Of a stretch of 5,439 nucleotides of DNA, positions 1 through 4,235 are shown piece by piece (position 1 is the first letter of the stretch; the number at the start of each line of letters is the position of its first letter). Source of the stretch: JBHIBR01 sp046759145 [NCBI: Nitrospinota bacterium]. GTDB lineage: Bacteria; UBA8248. The translations under genes and the position numbers were made by a program. The stretch spans positions 1-5,439 of the forward strand of contig JBHIBR010000142.1 of NCBI GenBank assembly GCA_046759145.1, written 5' to 3'. The notes beneath the pieces were generated by a model. It ran no database searches. It worked only from the letters and a program-made list of their open reading frames with translations, and had not been told where the DNA came from.

Positions 1-87
1 GACCACATCGTTCACGTCGTTGCTGATGAGGGAGCTCTTGTTGGAGTCGCGCCAGAAGACCACCGCCCCCGACCCCCGATGGACCAT
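1..87 (-). CDS. Partial N-terminus of an unidentified protein, running off the left edge
   Basis: On the minus strand a frame is open from an in-frame stop at 142-144 to the window edge. From the ATG at 85-87 it reads 29 residues, beginning [16 protein letters not shown] and ending [11 protein letters not shown]. This balanced composition looks more like real protein than the Arg/Pro-rich translations of the opposite frames. An AT-rich promoter candidate lies upstream at 167-195. The start is uncertain: no good ribosome binding site precedes this ATG, while a near-perfect site (GGAGGTGA, 142-149) lies about 55 bases further upstream with no usable start codon behind it. I do not recognise the family from so short a piece. 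It would be transcribed divergently from the YjbQ gene. Confidence 0.4.
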   Translation of the reverse strand, partial: MVHRGSGAVVFWRDSNKSSLISNDVNDVV

Positions 88-166
88 CTCGATGCGCGCC
101 CCGGCGGCCGCCCCGCGCTGCCCTCCGCCGTTGGTTCCCTCTCACCTCCGAGGCGGGCACCGCTTT

Positions 167-195
167 ATGCTACCATCAGCGCCGGGGAGGAGCAA
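167..195 (-). promoter_or_regulatory. Candidate sigma70 promoter for the left-edge minus-strand gene
   Basis: On the minus strand, TTGCTC (190-195) and TAGCAT (167-172) are separated by exactly 17 bases. A TG one base upstream of the -10 box gives an extended -10 (TGGTAGCAT). It is one of few AT-rich spots in this GC-rich stretch. The -35 matches the consensus only in TTG. The predicted transcript would start near 160. Confidence 0.4.
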
Positions 196-404
196 ACTCC
201 GCGTCCACTCCCGAGAGGCGAAGTCAGGGAAGCGACGAGGGCCTGCCCAGAGGTCCCGGGAGGCAGATTCCTCTCTCCCGACCCGCTCCGCGGGCCGGGG
301 AGGGCGAGAGCGAGGACGAAGACGAGCGGTCCAAAGCCATGGAGGGAGAGCCGGGGTCCGGGAAGGGACCAGAGCGAGACCACCCAGGAGGAGAGGGAGA
401 CCCC
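173..404 (+). other. Long leader without a convincing gene, upstream of the YjbQ gene
   Basis: Together with 88-172, this leaves about 317 bases between the left-edge gene and the YjbQ start. Frames through it are open only because the DNA is GC-rich, and their translations are Arg/Gly/Pro/Ser-rich without recognisable motifs. From about 296 to 404 the plus strand is strongly purine-biased (repeated GAG, GGA and GAC). Small hairpins are possible at 282-294 (CCCGC/GCGGG, 3-base loop) and 355-370 (GGTCC/GGACC, 6-base loop), neither followed by a T run. I found no clear plus-strand promoter. TATGCT at 166-171 is -10-like but has no matching -35. Confidence 0.5.
386..400 (+). promoter_or_regulatory. 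Ribosome binding site that fixes the YjbQ start at 405
   Basis: A purine run, AGGAGGAGAGGGAGA, ends 4 bases before the ATG at 405. It supports this start over the upstream in-frame ATG at 339, which has no comparable site and would add 22 residues rich in Gly, Pro and charged residues. Confidence 0.75.
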
Positions 405-818
405 ATGAAGGCGCACACGGACTACCTTTGGTTCCACACGAAGAAGCACCGCGAGTACATCAACATCACACGCCAAGTCGAGGAGGCCGTCGCCAAGAGC
501 GGGGTGGCGGAAGGCTTCGCCCTCGTCTCGGCCATGCACATCACGGCGAGCGTTTACGTCAACGACGCCGAGAGCGGCCTCATCCAGGACATCGAGGAGT
601 GGCTGGGCAAGCTCTGCCCCGAGGGGCCGGACTACCACCACCACCGCACAGGCGAAACCAACGGGGACGCCCACCTCAAGAACCTCCTGATGCACCACCA
701 GGTCATCCTCCCCATCACGGGGGGCAAGCTGGACCTGGGCCCCTGGCAGCAGGTGTACTACGGGGAGTTCGACGGCCAGCGCAGGAAGCGCGTGGTGATC
801 AAGGTGTTGGGGGAGTAG
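405..818 (+). CDS. YjbQ/UPF0047 family protein (secondary thiamine-phosphate synthase-like)
   Basis: This 137-residue protein has the usual UPF0047 length. The family is a compact beta-sandwich enzyme fold with a conserved His-lined pocket. E. coli YjbQ has weak thiamine-phosphate synthase activity, so the common product name is tentative. Visible hallmarks are [13 protein letters not shown] near residues 10-22, [12 protein letters not shown] at 43-54, a His/Asp-rich segment [15 protein letters not shown] at 78-92, and the C-terminal signature [19 protein letters not shown] at 106-124. The classical signature has Gly-Thr-Trp-Gln; here it is Gly-Pro-Trp-Gln (112-115), a variant I associate with a separate YjbQ branch. 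The start at 405 follows from the strong ribosome binding site and from where homologues begin. It is 77 bases upstream of the F420-linked reductase gene, which has its own promoter, so co-transcription is possible but not required. No thiamine gene is nearby. Confidence 0.9.
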   Translation: MKAHTDYLWFHTKKHREYINITRQVEEAVAKSGVAEGFALVSAMHITASVYVNDAESGLIQDIEEWLGKLCPEGPDYHHHRTGETNGDAHLKNLLMHHQVILPITGGKLDLGPWQQVYYGEFDGQRRKRVVIKVLGE

Positions 819-829
819 CCGTTTTCCCT

Positions 830-858
830 TTGATCCTGGCCATCCGCCGCGTTATACT
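830..858 (+). promoter_or_regulatory. Sigma70-type promoter of the F420-dependent NADP reductase gene
   Basis: TTGATC (830-835) and TATACT (853-858) are separated by exactly 17 bases. The -35 matches 4 of 6 consensus positions and the -10 matches 5 of 6. The -10 lies in the most AT-rich patch of the window. Transcription would start near 865, giving a leader of about 30 bases before the ATG at 896. The leader contains a small hairpin (869-882, GAAAG/CTTTC with a 4-base loop) just before the ribosome binding site GGAGG at 884-888. Confidence 0.65.
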
Positions 859-895
859 AAAAAGGAGCGAAAGTTCTCTTTCTGGAGGACCGCCG

Positions 896-1600
896 ATGCG
901 CATCGCCATCCTGGGCGGCACAGGCCAACAGGGCCCCGGCCTCGCCCTCCGCTGGGCGCGGCACGAGGAGATTGTGATCGGCTCTCGCCAGCAGGAGAAG
1001 GCCGACAGGGTCTCCGGTGAGCTCAACGCCCGTCTGGGGGAGAACCTCATCCGAGGGCTCGTGAACCGCCGGGCCGCCGAGGAGGCGGACGTGGTGGTGA
1101 TGACCGTGCCCTACGGGGCGCACAAGGCCACCCTCGGCGACGTGAGGGAAGCCCTCAAGGGGAAGATCTTCATCGACACCACCGTTCCCCTCGACCCCGA
1201 GCGGCCGACCCAGATCCGCAGCACCTCGGGGGGGAGCGCCATCGAGGAGGCCCAGGAGTTCCTCGGCCCCGACACCCACGTGGCGGGCGCCTTCCAGACG
1301 GTCTCCTTCACCCTGCTCCAGGACCTCGACCACCCGGTGGAGGGGGACGTCCTGGTGTGCAGCGACTACAAGGACGCCAGAGAGATGGGGATGCACCTCG
1401 CCAGGCTTTGCGGCTTCCGGGCGCTGGACGGGGGGCCGGCCCGCAACGCCCGCGTGGTGGAGGGCCTCACGGCCCTCTTCATCCACCTCAACCGCCGCTA
1501 CAAGGTCAAGCACGCGGGCTTTCGGGTGACCGGGCTGGAGGAGTCAGAGCGCCTTGCCCCGCCCCGAGAGCGGCCCGAGCCCTCTCGACCCGGCGCCTGA
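896..1600 (+). CDS. npdG: NADPH-dependent F420 reductase (F420:NADP oxidoreductase family)
   Basis: This 234-residue cytoplasmic enzyme of the F420H2:NADP oxidoreductase family would transfer hydride between reduced coenzyme F420 and NADP. The N-terminus MRIAILGGTGQQGPGLALRW is the family's Rossmann dinucleotide motif (residues 1-20). IGSRQQEKA at 28-36 supplies the Ser/Arg pair that contacts the NADP 2'-phosphate. VVVMTVPYGAH (66-76) and KIFIDTTVPLDP (90-101) are the usual substrate-side segments. The conserved C-terminus LNRRYKVKHAGFRVTGL ends near 214, and the last 20 residues are a Pro/Arg/Glu-rich extension. A ribosome binding site, GGAGG at 884-888, sits 7 bases before the ATG. The gene has its own promoter and an intrinsic terminator about 90 bases past its stop. 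Its 3' end overlaps the opposing TrpF-like gene by 95 bp. Its presence implies an F420-using host. Some relatives in this family are not biochemically proven, so the exact cofactor is an inference. Confidence 0.85.
   Translation: MRIAILGGTGQQGPGLALRWARHEEIVIGSRQQEKADRVSGELNARLGENLIRGLVNRRAAEEADVVVMTVPYGAHKATLGDVREALKGKIFIDTTVPLDPERPTQIRSTSGGSAIEEAQEFLGPDTHVAGAFQTVSFTLLQDLDHPVEGDVLVCSDYKDAREMGMHLARLCGFRALDGGPARNARVVEGLTALFIHLNRRYKVKHAGFRVTGLEESERLAPPRERPEPSRPGA
1460..1477 (-). other. Perfect hairpin downstream of the TrpF-like stop
   Basis: A 7-bp perfect stem (GAGGGCC/GGCCCTC) with a 4-base loop begins 28 bases beyond the TrpF-like stop at 1506. On the minus-strand transcript the loop reads GUGA, a GNRA tetraloop, which is unusually stable. 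No U run follows, so it is not a standard intrinsic terminator. It could mark or protect a 3' end. It also encodes conserved residues (VEGLTAL) of the reductase on the other strand, so chance is a real alternative. Confidence 0.25.
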
Positions 1601-2171
1601 GGGCCGCTAGCTCGACCCTCCCCTCGGGCTCGACCGCGAGGTCCAGCCCGTGGGCGCCCGCCTCTCGGATGGATTCCTCCACCTCTAGCGCCCCTCCGAG
1701 GAGGAGGGGCTTTTTCCCCCCCGCCTCGCCCAGCTCCCGGACGCGCCCCCAGTCGGGAGGAGAACCCTCCGGAAAGGCGAGGTAGAACGCGTCCGCGTGG
1801 GGGGCGAGCTGGCGGGCCCGCGCGCAGGCATCCGGCCCCAGGGGGATGGCGCAGGCGAGGGGCACCCCTGAGAGGTGCCTGCGGACCCCCTGGAGGGCGG
1901 CCGGGGAGAACTCCCCCCGCGCCTCGATGGCGTGGGCGCCCGCGCGGCGCAGCAGGGATTCGAGGACGGCCGGCTGGGTGGCGTAGGTGACCATCACGGC
2001 CAGCGCCCCCCGCGGGAGGGCGGCGATGAGCCTCCGTGCCGCCTCAGGCGTGAGCCGACCGGGGAGGGGCTCCAAGGCCCCTACGAGGAAACCCAGGGCG
2101 TCCGCGCCCGCCTCCGCCGCCAGGCGGGCATGTCTTGCGGAGGTGATGGGCGTGAGCTTGACTCGGTACAC
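1506..2171 (-). CDS. TrpF-like TIM-barrel protein lacking the canonical catalytic residues
   Basis: This 221-residue protein resembles phosphoribosylanthranilate isomerase (TrpF), the (beta/alpha)8 enzyme of tryptophan synthesis. Matching landmarks in order are VKLTPIT...AAEAGADALGFLV (4-30, compare KICGIT...AGADALGFVF), AIEARGEFSP (81-90, compare VQLHGdEsp), ADAFYLAFPEGSPPDWGRV (126-144, compare vDafLLDs...fDW), and KPLLLGGALEVEESI (154-168, compare pLILAGGL). The catalytic Cys of KICG is replaced (KLTP) and the catalytic Asp of LLD is replaced by Ala (YLA, near 132). The phosphate-site end, GLDLAVEPEG, also departs from VDVSSGVE. It is therefore probably not a working TrpF; a binding or different enzymatic role is open. 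The GTG start at 2169-2171 is supported by a strong ribosome binding site at 2177-2185 (GGAGGAGGG). The last 31 residues overlap the reductase gene antisense. No other trp gene is present. Confidence 0.7.
   Translation of the reverse strand: MYRVKLTPITSARHARLAAEAGADALGFLVGALEPLPGRLTPEAARRLIAALPRGALAVMVTYATQPAVLESLLRRAGAHAIEARGEFSPAALQGVRRHLSGVPLACAIPLGPDACARARQLAPHADAFYLAFPEGSPPDWGRVRELGEAGGKKPLLLGGALEVEESIREAGAHGLDLAVEPEGRVELAALRRRVERARAALGAGQGALTPPARSPESPRA
1690..1715 (+). terminator. Intrinsic terminator of the F420-linked reductase transcript, inside the opposing gene
   Basis: An 8-bp perfect GC stem, GCCCCTCC (1690-1697) with GGAGGGGC (1703-1710), has a 5-base loop and is followed directly by TTTTT (1711-1715). 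It works only in the plus direction, because the minus strand has no T run after the hairpin. It lies about 90 bases past the reductase stop. The same bases encode GKKPLLLGGA of the TrpF-like protein on the minus strand. Confidence 0.65.
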
Positions 2172-2176
2172 GAGCT

Positions 2177-2185
2177 CCCTCCTCC
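2177..2185 (-). promoter_or_regulatory. Ribosome binding site deciding the GTG start of the TrpF-like gene
   Basis: On the minus strand GGAGGAGGG ends 5 bases before the GTG at 2169-2171. No ATG competes nearby, and the TrpF-like fold begins right after this codon, which supports the GTG start. Confidence 0.65.
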
Positions 2186-2199
2186 GGGTCTGCCCCCAG

Positions 2200-2228
2200 A
2201 GCCTAAAGGAGGAGGACCAGCTTTTCCA
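2200..2228 (-). promoter_or_regulatory. Weak candidate promoter for the TrpF-like gene
   Basis: On the minus strand TGGAAA (2223-2228, 4 of 6 matches) and TAGGCT (2200-2205, 3 of 6) are 17 bases apart, in the divergent spacer. The predicted start near 2193 would leave a leader of about 22 bases. The match is weak, but no better one is visible between the two divergent genes. Confidence 0.3.
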
Positions 2229-2266
2229 GGATCCCCCGGCGGTGGAGGAGCACCCCGGAAAGCGGG

Positions 2267-2278
2267 TTGCGGCCGCAA
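2267..2278. promoter_or_regulatory. Perfect 12-bp palindrome overlapping the operon -35 box: candidate operator
   Basis: TTGCGGCCGCAA is identical on both strands. Its left half is the -35 hexamer of the operon promoter. A dimeric regulator bound here would compete directly with RNA polymerase. A self-complementary GC-rich core can also arise by chance, and no second copy is seen in the window. Confidence 0.4.
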
Positions 2279-2295
2279 GGGTCGCCCCGTAGAAT
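2267..2295 (+). promoter_or_regulatory. Sigma70-type promoter of the dehydrogenase/MaoC/CoA-transferase operon
   Basis: TTGCGG (2267-2272) and TAGAAT (2290-2295) are separated by exactly 17 bases. The -10 matches 5 of 6 consensus positions. Transcription would start near 2302, about 53 bases before the first ATG at 2355. No other plus-strand promoter of this quality is visible between the operon genes, which are nearly contiguous. Confidence 0.6.
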
Positions 2296-2354
2296 GCGGG
2301 CTACACGAGGCCTTAGCGGCGCGCCGAAACTCCATAGAGCCAGAAGGGGCATTC

Positions 2355-3320
2355 ATGAAGATCGTCATATTGGAGGACTACCAGGATGCGGTCCGGAGCC
2401 TCGATTGCTTCCGGCTCCTCGACGGCCACGAGGTCACGATCCACAACGACAACGTGACCGACCCCGAGGAACTGGGCGGGAGACTCCAGGGGGCGGAGGG
2501 GCTCGTCCTCATCCGGGAGCGCACCCGGGTGGATGAGGCGCTCCTCGAGCGCGCGCCCTCCCTCCGCATCATCTCCCAGACCGCCCGGGGGGTGGCCCAC
2601 ATCGACCTCGACTCTTGCACCCGGCGGGGCGTGCTGGTGGCGGCCGAGGGTGGGCGCAGCGAGCCCACTGCGGAGCTCACCTGGGCGCTCATCCTGGCCG
2701 TGGCGCGCCACATCCCCCAGGAAGACAAGAGGATTCGGGAGGGAAAGTGGCAGACCACCCTGGGGGCCGGTCTGTCCGGCAAGACCCTGGCGATCCTCGG
2801 CTTCGGCCGCATCGGCACCCGGGTGGGGCGCGTGGGCCGGGCCTTTGGGATGAAGCTCCTTGCCTGGGGGCCGACCCTCACCCCGGACCGGGCGGCGGCG
2901 GGCGGGGCCGAGTTCGCCGATGGCCTCGACGACCTCTTCCGCCGCGGAGACGTGGTGAGCATCCACCTGCGTTTTGTCCCCGCCACCCGGGGGCTCGTGA
3001 CGAAGAAGCAGCTCTCCCTCATGAAGCCCACGGCCGTTCTCGTGAACACCGCCAGGGGACCCATCGTGGACGAGGCCGCCCTCATCGAAACGTTGCGGGA
3101 GCGGCGGATCGCGGGCGCGGGGCTCGACGTGTACGACCAGGAGCCCCTGCCCAAAGGACATCCCCTCACGCAGCTCGACAACGCCGTCCTCACCCCCCAC
3201 CTGGGCTACGTCACCCGGGAGAACTACGAGAGCTACTTCGGCCTCGCCTTCCAGAACATCGTGAACTACGCCCGGGGCAATCCCACCTCCATCCTGAACC
3301 CCGAGGCGAGGCGTTCGTAA
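2355..3320 (+). CDS. D-2-hydroxyacid dehydrogenase family protein (PGDH-like)
   Basis: This 321-residue cytoplasmic NAD(P)-dependent oxidoreductase would interconvert a 2-oxo acid and a D-2-hydroxy acid. Residues 1-100 and the C-terminus form the substrate domain, and about 101-285 form the Rossmann domain. The nucleotide motif is GFGRIG (149-154). The catalytic triad is complete: Arg234 in VNTARGPIVDE, Glu263 in DVYDQEP and His282 in LTPHLGY. The start MKIVILEDYQD and the segment FGMKLLAWGPTLTPDRA are typical of a PGDH-like subgroup without the acidic residue that normally selects NAD after the second strand, so the cofactor preference is unclear. The serine-synthesis ACT/regulatory domains are absent, which argues against classical SerA. 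The ribosome binding site AAGGGG (2344-2349) is 5 bases before the ATG. It is the first gene of a tight operon, ending 2 bases before the next start. The physiological substrate is unknown. Confidence 0.88.
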   Translation: MKIVILEDYQDAVRSLDCFRLLDGHEVTIHNDNVTDPEELGGRLQGAEGLVLIRERTRVDEALLERAPSLRIISQTARGVAHIDLDSCTRRGVLVAAEGGRSEPTAELTWALILAVARHIPQEDKRIREGKWQTTLGAGLSGKTLAILGFGRIGTRVGRVGRAFGMKLLAWGPTLTPDRAAAGGAEFADGLDDLFRRGDVVSIHLRFVPATRGLVTKKQLSLMKPTAVLVNTARGPIVDEAALIETLRERRIAGAGLDVYDQEPLPKGHPLTQLDNAVLTPHLGYVTRENYESYFGLAFQNIVNYARGNPTSILNPEARRS

Positions 3321-3322
3321 TC

Positions 3323-3787
3323 ATGGCGGCCGAGGAGATCCTCGAGAGGGAGTTCCCGCCCTTCACCTTTCCCATCGAGCGGGGCAAGATCCGCGAGTGG
3401 GCGCTGGCGCTGCGGGAGACGAACCCCGTCTACTTCGACCCCGAGGCCGCCCGCGCCCAGGGTTTTCGGGACGTGCCCGCCCCGCCCACCTTCCTGCGCC
3501 AGTTCTGGTGGGAAACGCCCGAGTCGGACCCCATGGAGCACCTGGGCTTCTCGGTCGAGCGCCGCCTCCTCGGGGAGCAGGAGTTCGAATACCTGGCCCC
3601 GGTGGTGGCGGGCGAGGTCCTCACGGGGAGGAGCCGCGTGGTCTCTCTCGTCGAGAAGGAGGGGCGGCGGGGGGGCAAGATGAAGATCGCCGTGATCGAG
3701 ACCCGCTTCACGAACCAGCGGGGGGAGCTGGTCCAGGTGGGGCGCCGCACCCTCATCGAGACCGCCGCTCCGCCGAAGGGGAGCTAG
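3323..3787 (+). CDS. MaoC-like dehydratase, N-terminal-type (non-catalytic) hot-dog subunit
   Basis: This 154-residue single hot-dog protein resembles the N-terminal half of type 2 enoyl-CoA hydratases (MaoC_dehydrat_N/FAS1-like dehydratase). IERGKIREWALALRETNPVYFD (18-39) occupies the place where catalytic MaoC domains carry Asp-x4-His. Here it reads ETNPVYFD, so both catalytic residues are missing. VPAPPTFLRQFWW (51-63) and the strand pair EQEFEYLAPVVAGEVLTGRSRV (85-106) fit the hot-dog core. It likely forms a heterodimer with the adjacent catalytic subunit and lines the acyl pocket, as in mycobacterial HadA-HadB or steroid-degrading ChsH1-ChsH2. The start follows 2 bases after the dehydrogenase stop, with GAGGCGAGGCG (3302-3312) as a modest ribosome binding site, so translational coupling is likely. 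Confidence 0.82.
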   Translation: MAAEEILEREFPPFTFPIERGKIREWALALRETNPVYFDPEAARAQGFRDVPAPPTFLRQFWWETPESDPMEHLGFSVERRLLGEQEFEYLAPVVAGEVLTGRSRVVSLVEKEGRRGGKMKIAVIETRFTNQRGELVQVGRRTLIETAAPPKGS

Positions 3788-3789
3788 CA

Positions 3790-4218
3790 GTGGCCGGACG
3801 AGCCACCTTCGGGGGGCTTCAGGTGGGCGACACCTACGAGCTGTGCGAGGGCCCCCTCTCCCGCACCGACTTCGTGCGCTATGCGGGGGCCTCGGGGGAC
3901 TTCAACCCCAACCACCACGACGAGGTGTTCGCCCGGGCGAGCGGCTTCCCGAGCGTGTTCGCCATGGGGATGGTCCAGGGGGGCCTGCTCGCCCGGATGC
4001 TCACCGACTGGCTGGGGGCGGGCTCTTTGCGCCACTTCCGGGTCCGCTTCACCGCCCAGCTCTGGCCGGGCGACACGGTGGTGTGCCGAGGCCGGGTGGT
4101 GGAGAAACGCGAGGAGGGCGGGCTGGGGCTCGTCGAGATAGAGGCCAACGCCCTCAACCAGAAGGGAGAAACCCTGATCAAGGGGAGCGCCACGGCGGCG
4201 CTGGCGCTTGCGGGCTAG
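3790..4218 (+). CDS. MaoC-like (R)-specific enoyl-CoA hydratase, catalytic subunit
   Basis: This 142-residue single hot-dog protein carries the active-site motif of (R)-specific enoyl-CoA hydratases, ASGDFNPNHHDEVFA (34-48), with the catalytic Asp37-x4-His42 pair intact. Next come the conserved glycine-rich helix FAMGMVQGGLLARMLTDWLG (57-76) and the strand segments FRVRFTAQLWPGDTVVCRGRV (83-103). It would add water to, or remove it from, a CoA-linked 2,3-unsaturated/3-hydroxy acid, together with the preceding non-catalytic subunit. The start is GTG at 3790, 2 bases after the previous stop, with AAGGGGAG (3776-3783) as ribosome binding site. The next in-frame ATG falls inside the domain and is excluded. 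The acyl substrate cannot be deduced. Confidence 0.88.
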   Translation: MAGRATFGGLQVGDTYELCEGPLSRTDFVRYAGASGDFNPNHHDEVFARASGFPSVFAMGMVQGGLLARMLTDWLGAGSLRHFRVRFTAQLWPGDTVVCRGRVVEKREEGGLGLVEIEANALNQKGETLIKGSATAALALAG

Positions 4219-4235
4219 GGAGAGGACGCAGAGGC

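Noticed and set aside
282-294. Short hairpin CCCGC/GCGGG in the YjbQ leader
   Set aside because: A 5-bp GC stem is expected often by chance in this composition, and there is no T run or conserved context.
339-404. Upstream ATG for YjbQ at 339
   Set aside because: It adds 22 residues rich in Gly, Pro and charged residues, has no good ribosome binding site, and family members begin near the residue encoded at 405.
20-895. Long in-frame upstream extension of the F420-linked reductase (a 526-residue reading frame from position 20)
   Set aside because: The frame is open only because of high GC content. The extra 292 residues are Arg/Gly/Pro/His-rich, overlap the whole YjbQ gene in another frame, and the Rossmann motif plus ribosome binding site place the start at 896.
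857-1513. Minus-strand reading frame of 218 codons opposite the reductase
   Set aside because: It is antisense to a gene with unmistakable F420:NADP oxidoreductase motifs, and its own product has no recognisable domain.
2220-2263. Imperfect inverted repeat GCTTTTCC / GGAAAGC in the divergent spacer
   Set aside because: The arms differ by one base and are about 29 bases apart, with no good inner pairing, so it is not convincing as an operator or RNA structure.
1875-2354. N-terminal extension of the dehydrogenase by 160 residues
   Set aside because: The extension is antisense to the TrpF-like gene and the divergent promoter region, and is low complexity. The family start MKIVILEDYQ falls exactly at 2355.
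2313-3200. Minus-strand reading frame of 295 codons opposite the dehydrogenase
   Set aside because: It mirrors the codon structure of a clearly conserved gene. Its translation is Gly/His/Glu-rich with no family motif.
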